The notes: a model not told the origin generated them from the sequence alone. DNA of 64,000 bases from Variovorax sp. (GCA_017744285.1 JAGIBP010000002.1:1-64000); one strand, 5' to 3'; positions 17,000-25,900 are shown, counted from the first letter of the stretch. Made by a program: numbers and translations.

Positions 17000-18181
17000 T
17001 CAAGCGGCTTGCCGCGCGAGCACGCCCTTGGCCACGGTGTTGCGCTGGATCTCGCTGGTGCCGGTCACGATCCGGTACATGCGAAGGCGGCGGAAGATGA
17101 ACTCCACCGGGTGGTTGTGCGTCACGCCCACGTTGCCGTGGATCTGCACCGCCTTGTCGGCGATCTCGAAGCAGCGCTCGGACACGAACAGCTTGCACAT
17201 CGAGGCTTCCGTGCGGATCTCCTCGCCGCGGTCGGCGCGCGCCGCCGTCGCCAGCACCATCTGCTCGCAGGCATAGAGCGCCGTCGCCATGTCGGCGATC
17301 ATGTGCTGGATGGCCTGGAAGCGGCTGATGGGGCCGCCGAACTGCTGGCGCCGGTGCGCGTAGGCGATCGAATGGTTCAGCGCCTGCCGCGCCAGGCCGA
17401 TCATGGTGGGGCAGTGCAACAGGCGGTTGACGCTGATGCGGTCCATGGCGATGCGGAAGCCCTCGCCCTCGGGGCCGATCAGGTTGGTGGCGGGCACGCG
17501 CACGCGGTCGAAGAAGATGTCGGCGTCCACGTCCTGCTGCGTCATCGGCACGCAGTCGTCGCTCATCCGCACGCCCGGCGCATCGAGCGGAACGAAGATC
17601 GCCGAGATGCCCTTGTCGCCCGCTTCCGGATCGGTCACGCACATCGTGATCGCCACGTCCGAGAAGGTCGAGGCGGTGATGTAGTGCTTGTGACCGGTGA
17701 TGACGAAGTGGTCGCCGTCGCGCTCGGCGCGCGTCCGGATGCTGGCCGCATCCGAACCGCTGTGCGGCTCTGTCATCGCGAAGCAGATGCCCATGTCGCC
17801 CTCGATCACGGGCGTGACGAAGCGCGCCACCTGGTCCGGCGTGGCGTAGCGCACCAGCGAGCCGATGCGCGAGGGGCCGCCCCAGTCGCCCAGGACATGC
17901 GGGAACAGGATCGCGCCGGACGCGGCCACGTCGTCCTTGAGCAGGCACAGCTGCGCGAGCGAGAGGCCCTGGCCGCCGAGCGCCTTCGGCAGATGGATGC
18001 CGTAGAAGCCGAGCGCCCTGCAGCGGCGCCAGACCGATCGGATAAGCTCTCGCGGGAACTTGTCCTCGTAGCTGAGGCCGAGCCGCTTTTCCAGCGGCAG
18101 CAGCTCCTCTTGCAGGTACTGTCGCAAGGCGACGCGCGTGGCGTCGATGCCGGCGGGCGGGGAGGTGGATGGCATGTGCAT
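17000..18181 (-). CDS. Acyl-CoA dehydrogenase family flavoprotein
   Basis: 393 residues with N-terminal helical, middle beta (CFAMTEPHSGSDAASI) and C-terminal helical domains. FAD-contact elements QFGGPISRFQAIQHMIAD and QIHGNVGVT are intact. The C-terminal catalytic segment reads YRIVTGTSEIQRN, where medium-chain enzymes have YEGT, and the alternative helix-G position (SVNR) has Asn instead of Glu, so the base residue is not obvious. ATG 18181 or 18175 both fit. The gene diverges from a LysR gene only 27 bp away, so that regulator probably controls it. Confidence 0.9.
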   Translation of the reverse strand: MHMPSTSPPAGIDATRVALRQYLQEELLPLEKRLGLSYEDKFPRELIRSVWRRCRALGFYGIHLPKALGGQGLSLAQLCLLKDDVAASGAILFPHVLGDWGGPSRIGSLVRYATPDQVARFVTPVIEGDMGICFAMTEPHSGSDAASIRTRAERDGDHFVITGHKHYITASTFSDVAITMCVTDPEAGDKGISAIFVPLDAPGVRMSDDCVPMTQQDVDADIFFDRVRVPATNLIGPEGEGFRIAMDRISVNRLLHCPTMIGLARQALNHSIAYAHRRQQFGGPISRFQAIQHMIADMATALYACEQMVLATAARADRGEEIRTEASMCKLFVSERCFEIADKAVQIHGNVGVTHNHPVEFIFRRLRMYRIVTGTSEIQRNTVAKGVLARQAA

Positions 18182-18208
18182 GGTCTGGAACTTTCTGGCG
18201 GATAGGCA

Positions 18209-19117
18209 ATGAGACTGGAGGATCTGCGCTACTTCGTGGCCGTGGCCGAAGAGCGCCACGTCGGCCGCGCGGCACAGCGCCTGGGCGTGACCCAGCCCGC
18301 GCTCACCAAGGGCGTGCAGCGGCTGGAGAGCGGCCTGGGCCTGCAGCTCTTCGAGCGCAGTCCCAAGGGCATGACGCTCACGAGCGTCGGCAGCGTCTTC
18401 TTCGACAGGGCGCGCCTGCTGTGCATGGGGCTCGACGATGCGATCCAGGAGGCTGGCGAGCTGCACCTCGGCGCGATCGGCACCATCCGCATCGGGACGT
18501 CGCCGATCTTTGCCGACGGCCTCGTGGGCGAGACCTTCGCGGAGCTGCACCGCCAGCGGCCCGGCGCAAAGGCTCGCCTGACGGTGAGCCTGAACGACAC
18601 GCTCTTCGGGCTGCTGAAGCAGGGGGAGCTCGACCTGTCGGTGAACGCCCTGCACGAAACGCCGCCGGACGAGCTGGAGCAGCTTCCCCTGTTCGATGAC
18701 GACCTCTGCGTCGTCGTGCGCGAAGGCCACCCCTTGCTCGAACGCGCGCGCCTGCGGCTCGAAGACGTCGCCGATGCCGGCTGGGCGCTGCCCGGTCCGG
18801 AGGTGCTCGCGCGGCGCCGGATCGAAGACCGCCTCGCCGAACGCGGCATGGCGCCGCCGCAGGTGGTGCTGCGCCTGGACAACTCCGTCACCCTCTCGAG
18901 CTCCGTGCTGCGCGCGAGCGACCTGCTGGGCGTGATGAGCCGCTTCTCGCTGCGCTCGCCGGCGGGCCGCGGGCTGGTGCCGCTGCCGATCGCCGAGGCC
19001 GTCTGGCAGCGCCGCATCGGCGTGGTGACCCGACGCGGCGCGTACCTGTCGCCGCTGGTGCTGCGGTTCATCGAACTGCTCCAGGAACGCGCCCGGCCGC
19101 CCGCGAAGGCGGCCTGA
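18209..19117 (+). CDS. LysR-family transcriptional regulator
   Basis: 302 residues. N-terminal helix-turn-helix (MRLEDLRYFVAVAEE, RAAQRLGVTQPALTKGV), then a LysR substrate-binding domain from about residue 90. It is divergent from the acyl-CoA dehydrogenase gene with 27 bp between starts, and convergent with the Bug gene. Repeats of TCGATARCGC between the Bug and acyl-CoA synthetase genes are possible targets. Confidence 0.93.
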   Translation: MRLEDLRYFVAVAEERHVGRAAQRLGVTQPALTKGVQRLESGLGLQLFERSPKGMTLTSVGSVFFDRARLLCMGLDDAIQEAGELHLGAIGTIRIGTSPIFADGLVGETFAELHRQRPGAKARLTVSLNDTLFGLLKQGELDLSVNALHETPPDELEQLPLFDDDLCVVVREGHPLLERARLRLEDVADAGWALPGPEVLARRRIEDRLAERGMAPPQVVLRLDNSVTLSSSVLRASDLLGVMSRFSLRSPAGRGLVPLPIAEAVWQRRIGVVTRRGAYLSPLVLRFIELLQERARPPAKAA

Positions 19118-19120
19118 GGC

Positions 19121-20095
19121 TCAGGTGGCCAGGTTGAGCCTGGCGATGAGCGGCGCGTAGCGCTGCGCCTCGGCCCGGATGGTCTGCTCCATCTCGGCGG
19201 GGCTGTTCGGGATCGCCACGAAGCCCTCGCTGTCGAACAGCTTGCGCACTTCCGGGGCGGCCAGCGCGGTGCGGATCGACGCGTTGAGCCGCGCCACGAC
19301 CTCGGGCGGCGTCTTGCGCGGCGCGACGAGGCCCGACCAGCTGCCGGCGTCGATATCGGGCTGCCCCAGCTCCGCGACGCTCGGCACCTGCGGCAGCGCA
19401 GGGGAGCGCTTGCGGCTCGTCACGGCCAGCGGGACCACCTTGCCGTCGCGGATGAAGGAGAGCGCCGGACCGACGGCGATGATGCCCAGGTCGATCTGTC
19501 CGCCGATCAGGTCGGTCATCACGTTCGAGCCGCCCTTGTAGGGCACGTGCAGCACGTCGAGGCCGAAGCGGTCCTTGACCAGCTCCATGGCCAGGTGCAT
19601 CGAGGTTCCGACGCCGGGCGATCCATAGGACAGCCGGCTGCGCTGGCTCTGCTCCTTCAGCTGCGCCAGGCTCGTGATGCCCGAGGCGCGCGACGCCATG
19701 ATCACGTGCGGCGCGATGCTCACGCAGGACAGCGGCGCGAAGTCCTCGATGGGGTCGTAGTCGAGCCGCTTGTAGAGGCTGCGGGCCACCGCCAGGTTGC
19801 CGCCGTACATGAGCAGCGTCTGCCCGTCCGGACGGGCCCGCGCGACGCGGCTGCCGGCGATGTTGCCGCCGGCGCCGCCGACGTTGTCGATGATGACGGG
19901 CTGCCCCAGGTCGGCCGACATGGCCTTGGCCACCAGGCGGGCGACGGCATCGAACTGCCCGCCGGCGGAAAACGGCACCACGAGCGTCACGGGACCCGAG
20001 GGAAAGCCGGGCGCGGCACGCGATGCGAGCGGCCAGGCACCGGCGGTGGCCATCAGGCCGAGCATCCACGCGCGGCGGCGGATCGTTGCGGTCAT
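19121..20095 (-). CDS. Bug/TctC-family periplasmic substrate-binding protein
   Basis: 324 residues. Twin-Arg-like start (TIRRRAWMLGLM) and cleavage near SRAAP. Hallmarks of the Bug family follow: VTLVVPFSAGGQFDAVARL, NVGGAGGNIAG, YGSPGVGTSMHLA and VPYKGGSNVMTDLIGG. Such proteins bind carboxylates for tripartite tricarboxylate transporters or as orphan sensors; no TctA/TctB genes are in this window. Divergent from the acyl-CoA synthetase, with a shared 195-bp control region. Confidence 0.93.
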   Translation of the reverse strand: MTATIRRRAWMLGLMATAGAWPLASRAAPGFPSGPVTLVVPFSAGGQFDAVARLVAKAMSADLGQPVIIDNVGGAGGNIAGSRVARARPDGQTLLMYGGNLAVARSLYKRLDYDPIEDFAPLSCVSIAPHVIMASRASGITSLAQLKEQSQRSRLSYGSPGVGTSMHLAMELVKDRFGLDVLHVPYKGGSNVMTDLIGGQIDLGIIAVGPALSFIRDGKVVPLAVTSRKRSPALPQVPSVAELGQPDIDAGSWSGLVAPRKTPPEVVARLNASIRTALAAPEVRKLFDSEGFVAIPNSPAEMEQTIRAEAQRYAPLIARLNLAT

Positions 20096-20152
20096 CTTGT
20101 GTTGTCTCCTTGTGGAATGTCGGTGCCAGTGTGAGCCACGGGCGCCGCCAGC

Positions 20153-20208
20153 TCGATAGCGCTTGTCCGCAAATCGATAACGCTGCGGAATCGAGCGCTC
20201 GATAACGC
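20153..20208. promoter_or_regulatory. Three direct repeats of TCGATARCGC in a divergent control region
   Basis: Copies start at 20153 (TCGATAGCGC), 20174 and 20199 (both TCGATAACGC), spaced 21 and 25 bp. A partial inverted copy (GCTTATCG) is near 20232. They lie between the Bug gene and the acyl-CoA synthetase and are candidate binding sites for the nearby LysR protein. Confidence 0.45.
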
Positions 20209-20290
20209 GCCGTCATGGGAAAGCCGGCTTTGCTTATCGGGGCGTGCCGCACGGCCTCCTAGCATTGCCGCCACCAACCAGGAGACACGA

Positions 20291-21856
20291 GTGAACCAGG
20301 GTCGCTTCATCAGCCGCAACGCCATCTATTTTCCCGACCAGCCCGCGGTCATCTTCGAGGACCGCGTGATGACCTTCCGCCAGCTCGAGGAACGCTCCAA
20401 CCGGCTGGCCAATGCGCTGCTCGGCCTCGGCCTGCGCAAGGGCGACCGGGTGGCCTTCCAGATGTCCAACCGTCCCGCGATCGTCGAGATCGAGTGCGCG
20501 CTCTACAAGGCGGGCCTGGTGCGGGTGCCGCTCAACGCGCGGCTGGCGCCCGCGGAGGTGCTGGACGTCATCGCCAACGGCGACCCCAAGGTGTTCATCG
20601 TCGGCGACTCGCACACCGCCGCCGTGCAAGACCTGCGGGGCAAGCCGGGCCGGCTCGGCGGCGTCGAGCACTTCGTCGCCGTCGGCACGGCGATGGCGGG
20701 CTGGCATGCGTACGAGCCGTTGCTGGAGCGCGCCGCCGACACCAATCCGGACGTCCCGATGCAGCCCGACGATCTCGCCGTGCTGCACTACACCTCGGGC
20801 TCCACCGGCAAGCTGAAGGCGGCGATGCAGACGGTGGGCAACCGCATGTCGCACCTGCGCAAGGTGTCCATGCACCGGATGCGCGCCGCGCCCGGCGACG
20901 TGCTGCTGCTGAGCGGGCCGCTCACGCATGCGAGCGGGATGTTCATCCAGCCCTTCCTGTACCAGGGCGGCGCCATCCTGATCCAGGAGCGCTTCGATCC
21001 TGAAGCGCTGCTGGCGGCCGTCGAGCGCTGGCGCGTGACCTACACCTTCATGGTGCCCACCATGCTGAACCGGCTCGCCACGCACCCGGGCATCGCGCGC
21101 CATGACCTGCGCAGCCTCAAGCAGATCGCCTACGGCGGCGCACCGATGGCGCCGGCGCGCATCCGCGAGGCGTGGTCCGCGCTCGGCCCGGTGCTCTCGC
21201 AGGGCTATGGCGGCGGCGAGACCACGGGCGGGCTGATCCTGCTGTCGACCGACGACCATGCGCGCGCCCTGCGCGAAAGGCCGGAGATCCTCGCCTCGTG
21301 CGGACGGCCGATCGGCGAGTCCGAGATCCGCGTGGTGAACGACGCCGGCGAGCCCGTGCAGGGCGACGAGATCGGCGAGATCGTGGTGCGCGGGCCCGAC
21401 GTCTTCGCGGGCTACTGGCGCGAGCCCGAACTCACGCAGGCTGCGTTCGATGCCGGCGGATGGCTGCGCACCGGCGACCTCGCGCGCGTGGACCGCGAGG
21501 GCTACATCTACATCGTCGACCGCAGCAAGGACATGATCATCTCCGGCGGCTTCAACGTCTACCCGACGGAGGTCGAGCAGGCGCTGTACAGCCATCCCGC
21601 GGTCTACGAGGCCTGCGTGGTGGGCGTGCCGGACGAAACCTGGGGCGAGGCCGTGAAGGCGGTGGTCGTGCTGCGGCCGGGCCACGCGGCGCACGAAGCC
21701 GAACTCGTGCGGCACTGCCGCGAGCTGCTGGCCGACTTCAAGAAACCGCGCTCGGTGGACTTCGTGGCCGAGCTGCCGCGCAATCCGAACGGCAAGCTCT
21801 CGCGCAAGCTCGTTCGCGAGCCGTATTGGGCCGGGCACGACCGGCGCGTGGGCTGA
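20291..21856 (+). CDS. AMP-dependent acyl-CoA synthetase
   Basis: 521 residues. Adenylation motifs: P-loop LHYTSGSTGKLK, A5-like GYGGGETTG, A7 TGDLARVDREGYIYIVDR, A8 FNVYPTEVEQAL and the C-terminal Lys in NPNGKLSRK. It would activate a carboxylic acid to its CoA ester in the cytoplasm, perhaps the substrate of the acyl-CoA dehydrogenase at 17-18 kb. The start is GTG at 20291 with AGGAGA nine bases upstream. Divergent from the Bug gene. Confidence 0.93.
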   Translation: MNQGRFISRNAIYFPDQPAVIFEDRVMTFRQLEERSNRLANALLGLGLRKGDRVAFQMSNRPAIVEIECALYKAGLVRVPLNARLAPAEVLDVIANGDPKVFIVGDSHTAAVQDLRGKPGRLGGVEHFVAVGTAMAGWHAYEPLLERAADTNPDVPMQPDDLAVLHYTSGSTGKLKAAMQTVGNRMSHLRKVSMHRMRAAPGDVLLLSGPLTHASGMFIQPFLYQGGAILIQERFDPEALLAAVERWRVTYTFMVPTMLNRLATHPGIARHDLRSLKQIAYGGAPMAPARIREAWSALGPVLSQGYGGGETTGGLILLSTDDHARALRERPEILASCGRPIGESEIRVVNDAGEPVQGDEIGEIVVRGPDVFAGYWREPELTQAAFDAGGWLRTGDLARVDREGYIYIVDRSKDMIISGGFNVYPTEVEQALYSHPAVYEACVVGVPDETWGEAVKAVVVLRPGHAAHEAELVRHCRELLADFKKPRSVDFVAELPRNPNGKLSRKLVREPYWAGHDRRVG

Positions 21857-21865
21857 GCGGCCCGC

Positions 21866-23122
21866 TCACGAGGCCTTGGATGAGCGCGCCTGCGCCGGTG
21901 TGCGCTGCGGGCCTTGGCCGCGCCTGGGAATCCAGCGCGCCAGCACACCGGCGGCGCCGAAGGCCAGCACGCCGGTGACGGCGATGCCCGCGGCCAGCGA
22001 CAGGCTGCCGGCCAGGAAGGAGAGCAAGGCCGGCCCGCATGAAGACCCGATGTCGGACATGAGCCGCCACACGCCCAGGAAATGCGCCCGGCCATGCCGC
22101 GGGGCATGGTCCGCGCCCAGCGTCATGTTCATCCCCGAACCGATGCCGTTGCCGAACCCGATCGCCAGCGCCGCCAGCAGCAGCGTGCCGAAGCCCGAGG
22201 TGAGCGGCATCAGCAGCAACGCGGCGCCCATGATCAGCATCGATGGCACCGCGACCCAGCGGCGGCCCATGTGGTCCATCACCCGGCCGGCGGGATAGAA
22301 CACCAGCATGTCGATGCCGCCCGAGAGGCCGTAGATCAAGGAAGCCGCCGCCGGCGCCAGCGCCAGGTGCTCGGCCCACAGCGGGATCACGGCCTGCCGC
22401 GAGGCTCGCACCGCGCTGACCAGCAGCACGCCCAGGCCCAATGTGAGGAACACGCGCCGGTGGTCTCGCAGTGTCGAGAGCATCGTGACCGCTTCCGGCG
22501 CCGCGTGCCCTGGCGGCAGCGGCGGCGCCTCCAGGTCCGGAATGCGCGCGCCCACGGCAGCGGCCGCCACGACCGCCGCGATGCCCACCACGTAGGCCGC
22601 CGGGAGCCCGAACGCATGCACCGCGCCGGCCGCCAGGAAGGGCCCCGCGAACATGCCGATGCGCATGACGCCGCCCAGCGTCGAGAGCGCGCGTGCGCGG
22701 TAGGCGATGGGCACCACTTCGGTCAGGTAGCTCTGCCGCGCCAGGTTGTAGACCGCCTGCGACATGCCCACCATGAAGCACCCCGCCGCGAAGAGGAGCA
22801 GGTTCGACGTGCCCAGGCACAGCAGCATGCCCAGCGCGCTCCAGATGCCGGCCGCGACGATGGCCCAGCGCTCGCCCCAGCGCATCGTGATCAGCGAGGC
22901 GGGAATGTTGTTGAGCAGCGAGCCGATGCTGATCAGCGCGACCACCAGGGCGGCCGTGGGCACCGACGCGCCGAGATCGCGCGCGGTCAGCGGAACGATC
23001 GGCAGGATGGCCCCTTCGCCGAGGCCGAACAGCAGCGACGGACCGAACGCGGGGACGGCGATGCGCCGCAGGGAGAAGGGCGCCTCAGCAGCGGCGGGCG
23101 GCGGGGGAAGGGCAGACGGCAT
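21866..23122 (-). CDS. MFS transporter
   Basis: 418 residues with about twelve hydrophobic segments. The MFS loop 2-3 motif is degenerate (PASLITMRWGERWAIVA), and the loop 8-9 copy reads GRVMDHMGRRW. DHA1-like drug or metabolite exporters are nearest in style. It ends 9 bp from the convergent acyl-CoA synthetase gene. The substrate is unknown. Confidence 0.88.
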   Translation of the reverse strand: MPSALPPPPAAAEAPFSLRRIAVPAFGPSLLFGLGEGAILPIVPLTARDLGASVPTAALVVALISIGSLLNNIPASLITMRWGERWAIVAAGIWSALGMLLCLGTSNLLLFAAGCFMVGMSQAVYNLARQSYLTEVVPIAYRARALSTLGGVMRIGMFAGPFLAAGAVHAFGLPAAYVVGIAAVVAAAAVGARIPDLEAPPLPPGHAAPEAVTMLSTLRDHRRVFLTLGLGVLLVSAVRASRQAVIPLWAEHLALAPAAASLIYGLSGGIDMLVFYPAGRVMDHMGRRWVAVPSMLIMGAALLLMPLTSGFGTLLLAALAIGFGNGIGSGMNMTLGADHAPRHGRAHFLGVWRLMSDIGSSCGPALLSFLAGSLSLAAGIAVTGVLAFGAAGVLARWIPRRGQGPQRTPAQARSSKAS

Positions 23123-23188
23123 GCAGGCGCGGCTCGAAGCCGGTCAGGGCGGACGCGGCGCGGCCCCGGAGGGATACGGCCGAGCCCT

Positions 23189-23383
23189 TCAGGGGCACTT
23201 CGGCGCGCAGACGAGGTGGTTCTTGCCGAGGATGCGGCGCGTGGTCATGCCCGTGCGCAGCACGAACTTGCCGCACTTGAAGCACGACATCATCGATTCG
23301 GCGCGGGGGGTGGTGATGATGGTTCCCGACGCTTTCTTGACGTAGCGAAGGCCATCCTGGGAGAGCTGGGTGGTCTGAGACAT
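23189..23383 (-). CDS. Small four-cysteine protein (zinc-ribbon-like), unknown
   Basis: 64 residues, not recognised by function. Two Cys pairs, CFKC at about 34-37 and CAPKC at about 59-63, could hold one zinc. Basic residues (RR, K) lie between them. The ATG at 23383 precedes an open upstream region. Codon use matches its neighbours, so I take it as a real gene. A nucleic-acid-binding role is only a guess. Confidence 0.65.
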   Translation of the reverse strand: MSQTTQLSQDGLRYVKKASGTIITTPRAESMMSCFKCGKFVLRTGMTTRRILGKNHLVCAPKCP

Positions 23384-23709
23384 GGGCGCAACATTTTACC
23401 GGCCCAGGGCGAGATCGCGCCGGGGCCCGGCGCAGTGCCCCCACGGCGGGCTGCGCCAGCGCCCGCGGCCGCCGCGCAAGGACCGGGGCCGCGCCCCGGC
23501 AGTGGGCTCATGCGTGCGGGCGGGGCCGGGGTGCCCGCGTCGCGATTTGCGTCAGGTCAAGCCGCCTCGCGCCGGGTTGCGCCATCGTCTTCCGCTCCTG
23601 GTGCGACGATCGAGAGCACGGCAATGTCCGGCAGGGTCATTGGCGGGAATCAGCAGAATGTCCATCCGGGTCGATTGCAGGACAACTCCCTGATGGCAAA
23701 GCGCGTTCC
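23384..23709. other. Divergent control region, no gene seen
   Basis: 326 bp between the small four-cysteine gene and the metallophosphoesterase gene. It is very GC-rich at 23400-23540 and carries one FNR/FixK-type box at 23547-23560. I see no convincing coding frame or tRNA. Confidence 0.5.
23547..23560. promoter_or_regulatory. FNR/FixK-type box TTGCG-TCAG-GTCAA
   Basis: Fits TTG[A/C]-N6-[T/G]CAA. A weak -10-like CATCGT lies 32 bp downstream, giving a leader of about 115 bp before the metallophosphoesterase ATG. Leftmost box of the island. Confidence 0.5.
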
Positions 23710-24666
23710 ATGTCCCCCCTCGATATGACCGCCCTCGCCGGCCGGATGGGCGAGGGCGCGCTGCGCCAGCGGCTCGCCATGGAGGCGGAGCAGGACAGCC
23801 ATCACTACCGGCACGTGGAAGATTTCCTGCGGCCGGAGCATCTTCCTTCCGCAGGCCGGCTCATTCATCGCGCACTTGCCGCGGCCGGTCTTCGTGCGCG
23901 AGGGCGCAACAATGCGCGCCGGATCCGGGTCCATCGCAACGAGGTGTGTCTGGAGCACCTGCCGGGCGTCTTCGAAGGCTGCAGGCTCCTGCATCTGAGC
24001 GACCTGCACCTGGACGCAGGACGGCACCACGTCGAGGCGCTGTTGGCGGCGGTGCGCGGCCTTGAATGCGACGCCTGCGTGCTCACGGGCGACTATCGCT
24101 TCGGCATCGAAGGCTCATGCGCGCCGGCGATCTCGGCGCTGGCGCGGCTCGTTCCGGTGCTGCCGCAGCCGGCGTTCGCGGTGCTGGGCAACCACGACGG
24201 CATCGATCTGGTCGATGGCCTCGAACGCCTCGGGGTCCGCGTGCTGATGAACGAGTGCGCGGCGCTGCACCGAGGCGAGATGCGATTGCACATTGCCGGC
24301 ATCGACGATGCCCATTACTTCCGCACCCACGACATCGCCCGGGCGGCGGCCGGGGTGCCGGTTGATGCATGCGCGATCCTTCTCTCACATACGCCGGAGC
24401 CCTATCGCCACGCGGCGGCGCACGGCTTCGATCTGATGCTGAGCGGCCATACGCACGGCGGGCAGATCTGCCTGCCCGGCGGCATTCCCCTGCTGACGGA
24501 TACGCCAGCGCCACGCCGTCTGGCCCGGGGCGCCTGGCGCCAGGGGCGCATGCAGGGCTACACCTCGGTAGGGTGCGGTTGCTCGATCATCGACGCGCGC
24601 TTCTTCTGCCCGCCCGAAGTGACGATCCATGTGCTGCGCGGCCCCCAGGTCGGCAGGCATCAGTAG
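23710..24666 (+). CDS. Metallophosphoesterase (calcineurin-like)
   Basis: 318 residues. The dimetal motifs are all present: LSDLHLD, TGDYRFG, GNHDG, LLSHTPEP and SGHTHGGQ. The arrangement matches YkuE/YaeI-type phosphodiesterases that act near the membrane on lipid or nucleotide substrates, but no transmembrane start is seen; residues 1-90 are an unrelated leader. Its end overlaps the convergent CarS-like gene by 7 bp. First gene of the island, with an FNR-type box about 150 bp upstream. Confidence 0.88.
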   Translation: MSPLDMTALAGRMGEGALRQRLAMEAEQDSHHYRHVEDFLRPEHLPSAGRLIHRALAAAGLRARGRNNARRIRVHRNEVCLEHLPGVFEGCRLLHLSDLHLDAGRHHVEALLAAVRGLECDACVLTGDYRFGIEGSCAPAISALARLVPVLPQPAFAVLGNHDGIDLVDGLERLGVRVLMNECAALHRGEMRLHIAGIDDAHYFRTHDIARAAAGVPVDACAILLSHTPEPYRHAAAHGFDLMLSGHTHGGQICLPGGIPLLTDTPAPRRLARGAWRQGRMQGYTSVGCGCSIIDARFFCPPEVTIHVLRGPQVGRHQ

Positions 24667-25151
24667 GGACGGTCACGCAGGCCGAGGCGGTGGAATGCCC
24701 AGGCCACCGGCGTTTCCAGCAGCAGGAAGGCCAGGACCACCCCGGCGATCACGAGCCAGGGCACACCCAGAAGGTGCTGCAGGGCCAAGAGCGGAAGCAA
24801 CGATTCGGGAATCTGATCGATACCGAAGGACTGTCCGCTCGGCACGATGCCAAGGCGGCGCTTGATGAAGCTGGAGAGTGCGTCCCCCGTCATCGCCAGC
24901 AAGCCGGACAGCGCGCCCACGTCGGGCGGAAAACCGAGGACCGGCGCAACGACCGTGCACGCCGCCACGGCGGCGGCGAGTCCGCGCCAGGTCTTGGAAG
25001 GTCCGAGCCATGGCCGGCCATCCGGGAAGCGGCGCCCGAAGTCGATCGGCGTGCTCCAGCCGTCGCCCAGCATGCGCTTGAGCAGGATCGGCGCGCCGTT
25101 GGCCGCGGTGAGCAGCAACAGCAGGCGGACCCCCAACCAGAATGCGTCCAT
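24660..25151 (-). CDS. CDP-archaeol synthase (CarS/DUF46)-family membrane protein
   Basis: 163 residues with four or five hydrophobic segments. The family motifs NGAPILLKR, GPSKTWRG and GDALSSFIKRR are clear; the family is related to phosphatidate cytidylyltransferases. In archaea CarS moves CMP to unsaturated archaetidic acid. The bacterial members have no settled substrate. It lies 24 bp after the LEA-like gene in the same direction, so the two are probably co-transcribed. Confidence 0.8.
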   Translation of the reverse strand: MDAFWLGVRLLLLLTAANGAPILLKRMLGDGWSTPIDFGRRFPDGRPWLGPSKTWRGLAAAVAACTVVAPVLGFPPDVGALSGLLAMTGDALSSFIKRRLGIVPSGQSFGIDQIPESLLPLLALQHLLGVPWLVIAGVVLAFLLLETPVAWAFHRLGLRDRPY

Positions 25152-25175
25152 GCGCGGGCCGCCAGGATGCGCGCC

Positions 25176-25775
25176 TCACTTGCGCGGCGCCCGCGAGGAA
25201 TACGAAGCGCGCGCGGCTTCGGCGGTTCTTGCCGCGGCGTCACGCGCGGCCTGCGCGGCCTTGCGCGTCGCTTCGGCGGCGGCCTGGAGGGCATCGCGCG
25301 CGGCCTCGGCGGCTTTCTCCGCCTCGTCCTGGCTCGCTTGCGCGATGGTCCTGGCGGCTTCTTCCGTGCGCCGCAGCGCTTCTTCGGTCGCCCGGGTCGC
25401 CTTGCGCCCTTCTTCGAGCGCTCTGTCGGTGGCGTCCTTGCTGGCGTCCAGCGCCAGCTGCGACGATTCGGAAGCCTTTTCCTCGAAACGCCGGGCCGCC
25501 TCGGCGGCCTTCTGCGCCGCGCGCCGGAGGCCCTCCGCCAGGGCCTTGGAGATCTTTCCGGCGTTGACCTTGCTTTGCTCGGCAGCTGCTTTCGCAGCGT
25601 CAGCCGCCTTCGTCGCCGCGGTCTGGGCCGCTTGCGCGGCGTGGGTCGCGGCGTCCCTGGCCTTCTGGGACGGCGTCGACACCGGACTGAGTTGGCCGGG
25701 CGGATCCAGGCCCGCGGCCGACGAGGCCGTGCCGAGGGCGAGAGCGAGAAGGGCGATCACGATCTTCGTGCGCAT
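25176..25775 (-). CDS. Secreted Ala-rich amphipathic-helix protein (LEA-like)
   Basis: 199 residues. Signal peptide 1-21 (MRTKIVIALLALALGTASSA). The rest is one long Ala/Lys/Glu helix with roughly 11-residue repeats such as KAAEAARDALQ and KAAQAARDAAA, like group 3 LEA proteins or apolipoprotein helices. Such proteins protect membranes or proteins from drying or aggregation; here that is inference. ATG 25775 was chosen for the signal peptide; the longer frame runs antiphase through the stress-protein gene. A box TTGCG-CTAT-CGCAA lies 58-71 bp upstream. Confidence 0.75.
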   Translation of the reverse strand: MRTKIVIALLALALGTASSAAGLDPPGQLSPVSTPSQKARDAATHAAQAAQTAATKAADAAKAAAEQSKVNAGKISKALAEGLRRAAQKAAEAARRFEEKASESSQLALDASKDATDRALEEGRKATRATEEALRRTEEAARTIAQASQDEAEKAAEAARDALQAAAEATRKAAQAARDAAARTAEAARASYSSRAPRK

Positions 25776-25832
25776 GGCAGGACTCCGGCAATTCGACAGG
25801 CAGGAGCTTCGGGCGCCGGGTGCGCGGCGGGG

Positions 25833-25846
25833 TTGCGCTATCGCAA
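25833..25846. promoter_or_regulatory. FNR/FixK-type box TTGCG-CTAT-CGCAA
   Basis: Perfect arms. Centred 64 bp upstream of the LEA-like ATG. No good -10 is seen at the usual distance, so its use is less certain than for other boxes. Confidence 0.5.
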
Positions 25847-25886
25847 GAAACGACGCGCTCGTTGCGCAGTGCGACGCCGCGCGCGC

Positions 25887-25900
25887 TTGCGCTGTGTCAA
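25887..25900. promoter_or_regulatory. FNR/FixK-type box TTGCG-CTGT-GTCAA with class II spacing
   Basis: Its centre is 31 bp from the centre of the -10-like AATACT at 25922-25927. This gives a start near 25935 and a 23-nt leader before the stress-protein ATG. Confidence 0.65.

Noticed and set aside
23400..23540. GC-rich hairpins in the region before the metallophosphoesterase gene, considered as a terminator or RNA
   Set aside because: No T-run follows and no conserved RNA pattern is visible; such hairpins are expected by chance at this GC content.
24660..25775. The CarS-like and LEA-like genes as recent transfer from archaea
   Set aside because: Base composition and codon use match the neighbours, and no mobile-element traces are seen.
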